Positions 19,637-29,265 of a DNA stretch of 64,000 bases are shown here, one piece after another. A program made the position numbers and the translations under genes. The stretch's first letter is position 1; each line of letters begins with the position of its first letter. A model generated the notes under the pieces. It had not been told where the DNA came from. It searched no databases and worked only from the letters and a program-made list of their open reading frames with translations. Source of the DNA: Cupriavidus taiwanensis LMG 19424. Its GTDB lineage: Bacteria > Pseudomonadota > Gammaproteobacteria > Burkholderiales > Burkholderiaceae. The stretch is from the NCBI RefSeq assembly GCF_000069785.1, contig NC_010529.1, positions 1-64,000 of the forward strand. Direction: 5' to 3'.

Positions 19637-22600
19637 TGCAACGTCGTGGGATTGCTACGCCCGGTAACCTGTCGCCGTTGTTTTCCATCCCACTTCCAAC
19701 GCGAGACAAAGACCGCATCCACGCCGGGCGCCCGTTGCAGTTCGCAGATCGATACGCCTGGGAACGCTGGATAGCATGCCCATTCACGTTCGCTGGTGAT
19801 CATGAAATCCAGATCGAACATCTGGATCAGCTTGGCGCAGTCCCCACGCGCGTGGTCGTCAATGCCGGCGAACGCCTCATCCAGCAAGATCAATCGCGGG
19901 GCGAGTTGGCCCGCGCTCTGGTTGTAGAAATTGGCCACGGCCGCAATCATCGGCACAGTCAGGCCCAGTGCCCGTTCTCCACTGGATGCCGGGTCGGAAA
20001 TCGACTTCCATCCGCCGTTTTGAGAGCGCTGAACGCGGAAGCGGTGCCAGAGACGATAGTCCAGTGCTCTTGCGAGCCGGTCTGCCGATTTTTGGCCATA
20101 GGAGTCCGGGTTCTCGTTCTCCGCTTTGATGCGCTGGAGGAACCAATCCCCGATCTCCTTGCGCTCGTCTTCTGTTAGGAGTTCTGCGCTTTTTTGGAGG
20201 AGGATTGTACGCAGGCGCTCGAAGTTCGCCGTTGAGCCGGCGTTGTCCTTGGTCGGCTCCCACTGAAGCTTGAACTTGACTCCCGTCGCGGTCGGATACT
20301 TGTCCAGTTCCCTGTTGATCTCATGCACCTGCTTTTCGGCGGTCCTAAGCAGCCGATGAATCTCGATGGCGATGTCCTGCTTGAGATGCTGCTCAAGGAT
20401 CTCTTGCTCGCGCACACTCAGCAGGTTTTCGCGCCTCACAATCTCCTCATCCAGAAGGATAAGCAGAGCGTGCGGCTGTTCCTCCTTCCCTTGGAAGACA
20501 ATCCTTACCGAAATGCCTGAATCAGACTGGGTGCCGTGGGCCTCATGACCGAGTGCATTGAGCGCATGATCCAATTCGCGAAACTCGGTATTGATGACGC
20601 TTTGTGAACGCCTCCACGCCTCGTCGGTGTCTTCGAGGTTGCTCAATTCCTGCTCGGCCTTGCGCGCGAGGCCCAAGGCTGCATCGACCGCCCATGGCCG
20701 CGTGAGATCGGGAATGTCGATGGCAGGGAGCGCTGCAGGAATCAGACCGGCCTCCGCAACTTGCTTGAATGCATCGATGGCCCGAAACCGATTGTCTGCC
20801 GCCTCCTTCACCTGGGTCTCAGCGGATGTGAGCGCCTCGTTCGCAGCACCTTCCTCTTTTGCCGCCGCAACTTGTTTGGCATTTGCCGCGTTATAGGCGT
20901 CAGTAGCAATGCTGAGAGCATGCCTCGCCGCGGTAATCAACTCTTCGTATTGATCAACACGCATGCCTATCGTTTCCCGCAGAACCGCAAGTTGGGCTTC
21001 CGCGCGTGTGTCGTCAATCTGGCATTGCGCGAGGATCGCCTCCTGTTTGGCGAATTCCTGGCGACAATCGTCTTCATGGCGTGAGGCAGTTTCATAATCC
21101 CGCCACGCCTGTCGGATCCCGTACACTAGGTGGTCAAGCCCATGGAATTTCGGATCCAACTCGGTCAAGGAATCCTCGACGGCCGTGAGACCCGACGGCT
21201 CGACGGGGAGGCCCATGTCCGTCGCGGCTTCCAGCCGCCTATTAACGGCTTGCTGCAACCTACGTTCGGCTTCTTGGCAGTCGGTATCTGCACGTGAAAA
21301 CTCCGCCTTTGCGCTGTTCAGGCTCTCCGTGGCGCTCTTCACCGCCAGATGTGCGCGGCGTAGCCCGACATCGCTGGGGATGTCCTCGAGCTCTTTCCTG
21401 ACTTGCTCCTGTTCCTGGACAGCCGTATTGATCTGTTCGCGCAGCGAAGTTCGTTCGGCACCAAGCTCCTTTTCAGCCTCATCGATGAGGGAAAGACGCG
21501 CTGCCCGTGCCTGGGCTCTTGCCGCCGTGCCGATATAGGCAGGCGCGGGTTTCGTCCATGCGCCCGCCAGCGACGCAAGGCGGTACCGCCCGCTGGGCGA
21601 GAGCCACGCCTCACCACCGGGATCGTTGTCTGAACAGGCGATTCCGGCGAGTAACCGCTCGACGACGGCCGTCGGCACGTCGCATTCCGGCGGGATGCTC
21701 GGTGCGAGAAGGGTCTTCAATGGCGATTGTGCGACCGACGACCGTTGACTCCAGTTGGCGTCCAGAGGCAAAACCTTGCCTTCGGCGTCCGTGATCGCGC
21801 CGTTAGGGCTGACCCACGCGTCAAGTAGTCCTGAGCCCTCCAGCGCTGCCTCGATTCCGGCGCGTTGTTCCGGCCGTACCTTCGGCTTGAAATCAACAAG
21901 CTTCCAGAAAGGTGCGCCAGGTCGGCCTGAGCGAGCCTCATAGTCACGGGTGTATTGTGGGGGAGGAGGGATATCAACGCCGGCGACCAACTTTTCTCGC
22001 TCGCCCTGCAAGTCGGCAGCCAAGCGTTCGTTCGCCAGCCACTTGAGCTTGATTTCCGCCTCTTCCTTGGCAATCTGTTCGACAGCTTCTTGCTGTCCCG
22101 ACAAGAGCGCAGTCAGGCAGGGATTCTTTTCCTCTAGCCGCTGAATCCACTCCGCCAGTCTTTCCATGTTGCCATCAACGTCCACCTTAATCCGACGCAG
22201 CCCTACAAAATGGCGTTGCCACGCATCGAGGAGGTCGTCCGAGGCAGCGTCCAGTTCATTGTCGGCCTGTGAGAGGCGCTCTTCCGCGGCTTTCTTCGCG
22301 CTCTCCTTGTCGTGGCGGAGATCTCGAAACATCTCGAATTTGTTCTGCGCGGTGTTCACGACGCCATGCATTCGGCGCATCTCCGAAATCTGGCTGCGCC
22401 GCACGCCGGTTTCGGCAAAGAGCGCGGTCTTCGCAGCAAGGATCGCGGCGTCATCGGCCCCCACCAGATCCGTCGCTTCACTGCTGATGAGTCGGTTGTT
22501 CGCAATCGCTCGGCTCACGCCGGCAAGACCCGCAATGCGTGTGACGTCGTGCCGGATGTCGGCAATCTGGTGCCCCATCTTGTCAAAATGGTCTTTTCGC

Positions 22601-23778
22601 TCGCCTGCAACCGTGTGGGAGGCGTCTAGCTTGCGGCGTCGTTCGTCGAGTTCGGTTGCGGCTTCGTCCTTTGCCTTCCGGCGCTCTGCCGCATCCTCCG
22701 CAGCCATCGCCATCCGATAGGAATCCTTGTTGGCTGGATCATCTCGTAGGACGTTCACGCGAGTTTGCTGTCGTTCCTTCTCTGAATTGGTGGTGGTGAG
22801 TTCAATCTCCACGCGGGCCTGGGCTGCGATCGCGGCGCTCACCCGGTCAGTGGCGGCGTGGCGGGTAGAACTTGCCGTCTGGAAGTCCACATGGGCCTGA
22901 CGAAGGAGTCTTCCTTTGCGCCGGGTCTGCATGCCGGCGTAGGTACGATAATGGCGCTCGAACTTTGCCACGGACCTCCGCAGCTCATTGAATTTCTCAA
23001 GTTCGTCGTGGTGCTCATCAAGCAATACCAGTGCCTCAGATACGTCGTTGACGAGGTTGGCTGGTAGAGGCGTAAGGGATTGGGTGAGGGCATTGGAGAG
23101 CAACTGCTCATCGGGGCGTTTGCTCAGTTGCGGTTGGCGCAACTGAATCAGCGTATTCATCAAGGCGTCGTACCGCGTCGTGCCCACCCCGAACAGACGC
23201 TCATCGACCGCGTCGCGGTAGCTTTGCGTCGTATCAAATACGCGCCCCCGGTAAGCCAGCACCTCTCGCAGCCCGTCTTTGGTGAGTGCACGATTGCCGT
23301 TGCCAATGAGGGAGAGGTCATCGTTGACCCTCCCAGCGACGCCGGCATCGATCATGAAGAACCAATGGTCCACATTGGGCCGGCGACTGTCCGCAGACAA
23401 TCCGGCTCCCAACGTGACGTACTCGGGTTCATCGCCGTCACGTAACCTCCCGAATTCCATCCAGACATACCCAATGCGGCGGTCGATGCTCCCTTGGAGC
23501 AGGTTCCACAGCATCTTTTTCCCGGGGTCCGCGTCAGGCTCCATCCGGCTGGGCATCAGAAAGCCATCGAACAGGAACGGCATGGTCAGCGATAAGACCT
23601 TCGACTTGCCGGCACCATTGCGTCCGCGAAGGTTCAGCTTGCCATCATAGAAAGCGAACTCTTCATTGTCGTATAGGTAAATGTCAATGAGACCGATTCG
23701 CATCGGTTGCCAGCGGGACATCGTCGGCGTAGGGATCTCATCGTCGTGCCGGGGATCAGTGTGGTCGGTATCTTTCAT
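19633..23778 (-). CDS. jetC: Type II Wadjet SMC-like ATPase JetC (TIGR02680)
   Basis: 1381-aa SMC/MukB-like motor that would extrude DNA loops with JetA (kleisin-like) and JetB. Walker A is GRNGAGKSK at about residues 51-59. The ABC signature SSGERALG is near 1265 and Walker B LILLDEAFAG near 1293. Between them lie long Ala/Glu/Arg-rich coiled coils broken by a hinge-like middle (about 560-780). The length fits TIGR02680. The ATG overlaps the jetB stop by ATGA, and its own stop overlaps jetD. All motifs are intact. Confidence 0.95.
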   Translation of the reverse strand: MKDTDHTDPRHDDEIPTPTMSRWQPMRIGLIDIYLYDNEEFAFYDGKLNLRGRNGAGKSKVLSLTMPFLFDGFLMPSRMEPDADPGKKMLWNLLQGSIDRRIGYVWMEFGRLRDGDEPEYVTLGAGLSADSRRPNVDHWFFMIDAGVAGRVNDDLSLIGNGNRALTKDGLREVLAYRGRVFDTTQSYRDAVDERLFGVGTTRYDALMNTLIQLRQPQLSKRPDEQLLSNALTQSLTPLPANLVNDVSEALVLLDEHHDELEKFNELRRSVAKFERHYRTYAGMQTRRKGRLLRQAHVDFQTASSTRHAATDRVSAAIAAQARVEIELTTTNSEKERQQTRVNVLRDDPANKDSYRMAMAAEDAAERRKAKDEAATELDERRRKLDASHTVAGERKDHFDKMGHQIADIRHDVTRIAGLAGVSRAIANNRLISSEATDLVGADDAAILAAKTALFAETGVRRSQISEMRRMHGVVNTAQNKFEMFRDLRHDKESAKKAAEERLSQADNELDAASDDLLDAWQRHFVGLRRIKVDVDGNMERLAEWIQRLEEKNPCLTALLSGQQEAVEQIAKEEAEIKLKWLANERLAADLQGEREKLVAGVDIPPPPQYTRDYEARSGRPGAPFWKLVDFKPKVRPEQRAGIEAALEGSGLLDAWVSPNGAITDAEGKVLPLDANWSQRSSVAQSPLKTLLAPSIPPECDVPTAVVERLLAGIACSDNDPGGEAWLSPSGRYRLASLAGAWTKPAPAYIGTAARAQARAARLSLIDEAEKELGAERTSLREQINTAVQEQEQVRKELEDIPSDVGLRRAHLAVKSATESLNSAKAEFSRADTDCQEAERRLQQAVNRRLEAATDMGLPVEPSGLTAVEDSLTELDPKFHGLDHLVYGIRQAWRDYETASRHEDDCRQEFAKQEAILAQCQIDDTRAEAQLAVLRETIGMRVDQYEELITAARHALSIATDAYNAANAKQVAAAKEEGAANEALTSAETQVKEAADNRFRAIDAFKQVAEAGLIPAALPAIDIPDLTRPWAVDAALGLARKAEQELSNLEDTDEAWRRSQSVINTEFRELDHALNALGHEAHGTQSDSGISVRIVFQGKEEQPHALLILLDEEIVRRENLLSVREQEILEQHLKQDIAIEIHRLLRTAEKQVHEINRELDKYPTATGVKFKLQWEPTKDNAGSTANFERLRTILLQKSAELLTEDERKEIGDWFLQRIKAENENPDSYGQKSADRLARALDYRLWHRFRVQRSQNGGWKSISDPASSGERALGLTVPMIAAVANFYNQSAGQLAPRLILLDEAFAGIDDHARGDCAKLIQMFDLDFMITSEREWACYPAFPGVSICELQRAPGVDAVFVSRWKWDGKQRRQVTGRSNPTTLQ

Positions 23779-25040
23779 CGATAGGCTCGCGTTCTGGCGG
23801 GTTTGCTGACTTTAGGTGTCCCAAGGGCGAATCTGGCAATGGCCGGAAGCGGGAAGACTCGCTCCCCGTCTTTCCCCACCAACTTCAGTTTCTCAAGCCG
23901 TTCGAGGGCTTCCTCGGCGAGCCATCGTTCAGCGCCGGGCTCACGCGCCTCCTTGCGCCAATGTGAGCCGTGTGTGGGGATGCAACTCCGTACGAAGTCT
24001 TCGATGTCCGTTATTGCCGAATAAGCAGCCAGTTCGTACGTGTCGCGCCTTGCCCGAATGTGTTTCTGGGAAAGGTACTCGGCAACAAGCAGGGTGATAT
24101 GGCCAATCGTGCCGTCACCGCCCATTTTCAGATCTGTCATCTGACAGCGTTCATCGACGAGTGCGACGCCCTCCATGCGTTGCTCGGCGGACATCTCGAT
24201 GGCATCGCACAATCGGGCCGCCATCAGGCCGCGTTGGGTGGCGAGGTAACTGTGGGTTTCCTTGTCAAGGTCAGCAAAGTAGATCACCGGGTCGTCGAGC
24301 AACCGCCGTGAAAGGTGATGGCGCATCGCCGTGCGACGCGCGTCCTCGTTGTCGAAGACTGTTTCCTTCGCGAGCCACTCCACACGCTCATCGGTCGAAA
24401 TGGCGTCCCGAATGCCCGTCGACGGACCGCGCACCGCGGTAATGACTTCGTTCAGCAGCCAACGGTTAATGTCGTACAGCACCTCGGTGGACTGCTCGGC
24501 GACGTATTTGTCTTCGTCGCCGTCTACACGCTGGAGTACGCCTAGGGTCAGCAGGGTCCTGAGAACCGTGACCAGGTCCTGCCGCTCGGAACGGGAGGTT
24601 AGTTTCAGGACGAATCCGCGGGCGGTAAGCGCTTCGTCGGATGCTGCCAGGGTCAGCTTCTCGCCTAGATGTTGAAGCATGATCTGCGCTTGCGACCCAT
24701 TCAAAATCGCGCAGACCAAGCAAAAAATCGCATAGCGCCGGCGGTCAAAGTCGGGAATCCCTCGAGTCCCGTCTTGGAAATCTGCGGGTATCTTGCGCAG
24801 TCTCGCGCCATTCGGTGACACCCTCAGATCCCAGCCTGTTTCGCGGCGCAAGAACTCCTGCAAACTCTTGGCGTGCCGTCGCACCAGCCCGAATTCGTCA
24901 TGATCCGGGGACATCAACGGCGTCATCAGGATAGCGCGCATGGCGAGTCGCATTTCCTCGCGCTCATAGGCATGTGGCTTCGCGGCGATTTCAGAGGGGG
25001 CGGGCGCGTCGGCGCCAGACACGTTGTCTTCCTCGGTCAT
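23775..25040 (-). CDS. jetB: Type II Wadjet protein JetB (TIGR02678/DUF2398)
   Basis: 421-aa MukE-like winged-helix partner of the Wadjet motor. It is recognised by its place between JetA and JetC and by family-typical stretches such as RRYAIFCLVCAIL, LLNEVITAVRG and GTIGHITLLVAEYL. It has no catalytic motif, as expected. It starts with an ATG that overlaps the jetA stop by ATGA and ends with the same kind of overlap with jetC, so translation is coupled. Confidence 0.92.
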   Translation of the reverse strand: MTEEDNVSGADAPAPSEIAAKPHAYEREEMRLAMRAILMTPLMSPDHDEFGLVRRHAKSLQEFLRRETGWDLRVSPNGARLRKIPADFQDGTRGIPDFDRRRYAIFCLVCAILNGSQAQIMLQHLGEKLTLAASDEALTARGFVLKLTSRSERQDLVTVLRTLLTLGVLQRVDGDEDKYVAEQSTEVLYDINRWLLNEVITAVRGPSTGIRDAISTDERVEWLAKETVFDNEDARRTAMRHHLSRRLLDDPVIYFADLDKETHSYLATQRGLMAARLCDAIEMSAEQRMEGVALVDERCQMTDLKMGGDGTIGHITLLVAEYLSQKHIRARRDTYELAAYSAITDIEDFVRSCIPTHGSHWRKEAREPGAERWLAEEALERLEKLKLVGKDGERVFPLPAIARFALGTPKVSKPARTRAYR

Positions 25041-26716
25041 GACCAGGCAGGTGTTATGGTGATTAGGTGGTCTCGGCCGGCGAGCGTACCGCTTGGTGTT
25101 GAAATCTCAGCGTGAGTGTCCGCACCTAGCGGTTCAAGCCGCACGAGCAGTGATCCATCGCCGGTCAGGATGTCGGTGGGAGCGTCGGGGCCGATTTGGT
25201 GGTCGAGCGCCTCGCCTAGCAGTGCGAGGAAGAGGGCGAATTCGTTGGTATTCAGGGCGCCAAGCTCAGACAGCCGCATTGGTAGCGCCGTGGCAAAACG
25301 GCGCCTCGCTTCCGCAACCTGATTCGACTCGTCTTCCATCAACTGCTGGATGCGCCGCCGATCGGCGGAACGATCCTTGACACCTGGCAACTGACCGCGC
25401 TGTGGGCCGTCGCCCAACTGATACAGACGGGGGCAGATCCGGAGCGCCGGTCCCTCAGCCCACGGGGTGCTGGGCGGGACATATTCCTCTTGTGCCGTGT
25501 CCAGCGGTAGGTGTCGGGCCGGGTTCAAACCGAAAGCCACCCGCGCAAGTCGATGTGCGTCTGTCTCGCTATCGCATGAGAGAAACCATGCTGCTAGTGT
25601 GCGCAGGTCGGTGGAGCGGTCGCTGCGCCCGGTGCGGCGATCATTAATCTCCTTGATCGCGATGGCAAGCTGACGGATCGCTGACCGAGCCTTCTGGCGG
25701 AGCAGGTCGGCAGTCGATGGGTCATTGTTGGAATTGACAAACCATCCACGCAGGCCAGTCCATCGGTCCTTCCATTGCCGCCGGATGGCGAGGACTGCGT
25801 CAGTAGATTCCCACGTGCGACGGGCGGCGTCTTGCTCAGCGTCTTGCTCGGCGTCGGGTGCGGCGTCTGGCGCCAGGCGCTCTGCAACCGCGAAGAGCAT
25901 GCTCTCTATATGGCTATCAAGTGCCTGGATGAGATCGGAAATGGTGTCACCGCGGCGCGCGAGGTCGCTCACGAACCGCTCGAGGTAGTCGATCAGTTGC
26001 TTCTTGTAACGCTCGACGTTGTTGACCTCGACGTCGCTCGGGTTAAGGTGCCGATCCACGCCAGCCATGAAGGCGGCGGCGTTCTCCGTCATCGTGGCAA
26101 ACACACCCGTCAACTCTCGCAATGTCGATCGTACTTTGTCTGCATCCAGCTCCTTGCTACTAGTGAGGGCGACAAGGGCGCGCAAAAGTTGTTCGATATC
26201 CGCGAGAGCCACCGTCTGAAGCTCCGCGCGTTGTCGAAGGACTTCGTCGTAGCGCTGCAAGGCCGCCTCGACGGCCTCGCCGGGCTTTGAGAGGCGGTAG
26301 ATCTTGTAGTTGCGCTTGAAATCTGCGATGGAGGACCAGCGCGCCATGTCCTGCTGGGCCTCGAGGTTTCCCCAGCGCACCAGCGCGTCTAGGTGCTGGG
26401 TGAGCTGATCGATGTCCGGACGGGCAATACCGGCCGGCAGGGCGATCTCGGTGAGAACCTCGTCGGGACGAAGTTGGAGGCGATACTGTGCCTTCGCCTT
26501 CGCGAACACATCCATAATCGCGCGGTAGATCGTCGCATGGTCCGCGCTGACATGGCTAAAGAGTTGGCCTCTTCTGGCATCCGCGAACGCGGACCTGGTC
26601 CCGTGCGCATCGAAGCGAAATGGAGATGCACCGTTTTCAGATGGGCCCGCGGTGGCCGGAGGCTCGACGTCCGATTGCGCCCCAGACGCGCCGGCCACGC
26701 TTGCCATATCAGCCAT
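25037..26716 (-). CDS. jetA: Type II Wadjet protein JetA (TIGR02677/DUF2397)
   Basis: Kleisin-like first subunit of type II Wadjet, about 559 aa, which should bridge the JetC heads. Family-like segments include LFSHVSADHATIYRAIMDVF near the start and the long helical middle ending KQLIDYLERFVSDLARRG. An acidic DAEQDAEQDA insert lies mid-protein. The start is uncertain: ATG at 26716 (MADMASV) is preferred, ATG at 26707 is possible, and a TTG at 26761 extends the frame without support. No strong ribosome-binding site is seen. It is the first gene of the operon, so the promoter should lie in 26717-26900. Confidence 0.92.
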   Translation of the reverse strand: MADMASVAGASGAQSDVEPPATAGPSENGASPFRFDAHGTRSAFADARRGQLFSHVSADHATIYRAIMDVFAKAKAQYRLQLRPDEVLTEIALPAGIARPDIDQLTQHLDALVRWGNLEAQQDMARWSSIADFKRNYKIYRLSKPGEAVEAALQRYDEVLRQRAELQTVALADIEQLLRALVALTSSKELDADKVRSTLRELTGVFATMTENAAAFMAGVDRHLNPSDVEVNNVERYKKQLIDYLERFVSDLARRGDTISDLIQALDSHIESMLFAVAERLAPDAAPDAEQDAEQDAARRTWESTDAVLAIRRQWKDRWTGLRGWFVNSNNDPSTADLLRQKARSAIRQLAIAIKEINDRRTGRSDRSTDLRTLAAWFLSCDSETDAHRLARVAFGLNPARHLPLDTAQEEYVPPSTPWAEGPALRICPRLYQLGDGPQRGQLPGVKDRSADRRRIQQLMEDESNQVAEARRRFATALPMRLSELGALNTNEFALFLALLGEALDHQIGPDAPTDILTGDGSLLVRLEPLGADTHAEISTPSGTLAGRDHLITITPAWS

Positions 26717-27570
26717 GGGGTTACGTGCGCCGCATTGGAGTAACAGAGAAGAGCGCGGCACGTTTGCTGTCGACGCGCCTTTCGAGCTTAGTCGCCCGCC
26801 GCGGCTGGCTCAACCTTTGTGCAGGCTGGAAATGTTCGTGTCCGCACCGATGGGTGACGTTTCGGGGGGAGCGGTGCGTGAAATGATGGTTCGTTAGGTT
26901 TGACAGCGCAGCACGGGGCGGCATTCAATCTCGCTGGATCGGGGCGCCAAGCGAGGTGCCGAGGCAGCGGCGTAAATGGCAAAAAGTGGGCGCCTTGAGT
27001 TGGAAGGTCGCCGGCAAGCGAAAAAAAAAGCGCTTACGTAGGTATGCCTTTGTTTTCGTTGCATGTGGTGCCCGCCGATGGGCTTGCAAGCGCCGAGCAG
27101 ACTCAGCGCGCAGCGGCGCACGACCTGGACGCGGGTGCAGGCAGAGTTGGGCGCGGCGCAGCGCCGGCCGAACGGGCCGAGGCCGAAGCGCCCTGGCGCG
27201 CCAGCTGCTGGCAGAATCGCGGGTGGCGCCCCCAGGCCCGGCGTCGACTGAGCAGGAGGCGCCAGGCAGGCGAAAAACTGGACGAAGAGCAGGCACGCCT
27301 ACGGCCGCCTCCAAACCGGATGACGGCAGCGACAGTAGTCTCCGACATAGTTGCCTGCCAACTTCCTGACCCCCGCCATCCATATGGAGGATGTCAAGGC
27401 GACGCCAGCCTTTTTACGATCAATACAGCGGCGGCATGCGCGAGCATCGCTGTCACGTTTTTGATGACATAAAGGTGACACCGTCGCGGTCCGTTGCTAC
27501 CCGAATGAAATTAAGTGCGATGCGGTGAAGCGGCTCCTACATGCCGGAGCGGTGTCAGTAGGCATTCACA
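26717..27570. other. Gap upstream of the type II Wadjet operon
   Basis: About 850 bp, very GC-rich at 27080-27330. All frames there are Arg/Ala-rich and overlap in both directions, so I call no gene. The part next to 26716 must hold the jetA promoter, but no clear -35/-10 pair stands out. Confidence 0.4.
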
Positions 27571-28026
27571 TTGATTCAGAAGCCCATGAACAACTTCAAC
27601 TTCTTGCATGGCCACGACCCCGCGCCCCGCCCGAGGGATGAGTTGCTGTATGAATTTGTCGCTGCTGAACTGGCAAACTCAATGATCAAGCAAGGCTTGT
27701 GGGCCAAGGCGCTGTCTGACAGCAATTGGAACCAGCCCTCGGCAAAGGCGCTATATGTAAAGATGCGCGTCGCTCAGCTAAGGGGCGAAATCCTAGCCGA
27801 ATCCCGGCAGCGAATGGCCGCCTTAAGCGATCCGGTGAGAGAAGCAAGAGAGTTTGGCCTCACTGAAGAGGAAGTTGAATATCTCGGGAAGCCAATAAAG
27901 GCAGTCCGCCACGTTGAAAAATTCCGCATCACCAAGGACAAACTCGCCGAAGCCATTGGTCGAGGAAAAATTCGCGCCGTACTCTGTAACGAGGTCTTGT
28001 GGGTCCAAGACCGTGCAATTGGCTAA
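27571..28026 (+). CDS. Hypothetical protein
   Basis: 151 aa with a balanced, natural composition and helical Ala/Glu/Arg-rich content. I do not recognise the family. The N-terminal half (ELLYEFVAAELANSMIKQGLW) looks like a helical bundle. The C-terminal part (ITKDKLAEAIGRGKIRAVLC) looks like a small DNA-binding-type helix pair. The frame opens with TTG at 27571; the ATG at 27586 (MNNFNF) is equally likely. It faces away from the Wadjet operon. Confidence 0.55.
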   Translation: MIQKPMNNFNFLHGHDPAPRPRDELLYEFVAAELANSMIKQGLWAKALSDSNWNQPSAKALYVKMRVAQLRGEILAESRQRMAALSDPVREAREFGLTEEEVEYLGKPIKAVRHVEKFRITKDKLAEAIGRGKIRAVLCNEVLWVQDRAIG

Positions 28027-28242
28027 GCGTTCTTTAGTGTGGTTGAAGGGAATCTGGCGTCTTGCTGCGTAAGCGGCCTGCTCCAAACGTGACCGCGTGG
28101 GCCGAAAGCATCCGGATGCCGTAATGGCGTGCGCCTTTGGACCTACATAAAGAAATTCGGAGGTATGGATGCTGCCTCCTCATCATGTAGCAACTGGGGG
28201 GCACGCGTATTGATGGCCCGCCTCGCCGATTTCTTGAGCCAC

Positions 28243-28670
28243 TCACTGCTTCGTCGGCGTGAAGAGGGCCTGCGACCAAGAAACGCCCTTATGCGCTGCA
28301 GCGCATAAGGGCGTTTCTTGGTCAGGGGCCATGCTGGCCAGGAGGCTGACCATGCCCGCCTGTCGAGGGAAGTAACCAGCAAAGGCGCCGCCGGCTATAA
28401 ACTCCAGGGCCACCAGACGGGCAAAAATCGGCAAGAGGTTTGCGTCCGACTGCGGCTTCGGTGCGCCAACTATGGCGATGTTCAACGCCTGAACCCGGCC
28501 GTCCTTCCCTTTGCCGAACTCGAGGCTCCCGCGGTCGCCAAGCTTAGGCGTCACGGTGCGTGTCTGTAGCGCCGTGACGTGGAAGAAGACGTCTTCGTGT
28601 CCGCGCGGACGTCGATAAACCCGAAACCCTTGTCTGTATGCCATGTCTTGACCCGACCCGCTTTTTTCAT
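28243..28670 (-). pseudogene. Cold-shock domain (DUF1294-type) protein, frameshifted
   Basis: The start at 28670 gives MKKAGRVKTWHTDKGFGFID, a cold-shock (RNA-binding) domain N-terminus. The domain then continues one frame over (PRGHEDVFFHVTALQ). Loss of one C near 28609 explains the shift (GTCCCGCG to GTCCGCG). A hydrophobic segment follows (LVALEFIAGGAFAGYF, then MVSLLASM), as in cold-shock/DUF1294 membrane proteins. The rest of DUF1294 is missing: the frame runs into a perfect 50-bp palindrome and ends shortly after. It is a truncated and shifted remnant. Confidence 0.75.
28274..28323. repeat. Perfect 50-bp palindrome
   Basis: Arms 28274-28298 and 28299-28323 are exact reverse complements over 25 bp with no loop. 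The next bases outward do not pair, so the boundary is sharp. It lies exactly where the cold-shock/DUF1294 gene loses its similarity. Confidence 0.95.
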
Positions 28671-29265
28671 GATTCTCGTCTGTATTGTTGAGGTCCAAGT
28701 TTAAGGGATGAGAGGAGCGGGTTACGTGGACTCAGCAGCAGCCGAACGCCGACTGCTCTGCCACCCGTAGTCGGTGGGGTGTTGGTCTGATGCAACCCAC
28801 CTTGTATGTCAAATCGGGTAGATTTGCCCGTGAGCGGAATGCCGCGGTAATGACGTTAAGAACAGCAACAGGTAGAGACATGGGTCGTAGGAGAAGGGAG
28901 CCGTCGCATAGCGAGGTGTTGATGGATGCGCCATGGTGGCCATGGTGAGCAGGGAATCAAAGCTTTTTCACGAGAAAGGTCACTGTCCAATGATGGAAGG
29001 TGTTGCAGCTTTAACGACAGCCATGAGCATCCCCCGTGTCAGATTAGGCCGAGTGCGCTTCCGGGAATGGAGGCCCCCGGGTCCATCTCGGTAATCTGGC
29101 GCCTCCCCGAAAGCCTTCAGCGACAAGGCTCTCTGACCAGTCACACCCAACATCCCCCCTGCAATTCGGATCGCACCATCTCTATGGAGGCAAGAAATGC
29201 CCTATCCTCGCTTGTGCGCATCGCGGTTGTTATCTATGCTTCTCAATAAAAATAAAGGGCATCTA
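28671..29265. other. Gap upstream of the patatin operon
   Basis: About 595 bp with no convincing gene. The last bases hold AAAGGGC, the likely ribosome-binding site for the lipoprotein phospholipase. Confidence 0.45.

Noticed and set aside
26925..27472. Overlapping frames on both strands upstream of jetA
   Set aside because: Extremely Arg/Ala-rich, with equal frames in both directions, as expected from a GC-rich non-coding stretch.
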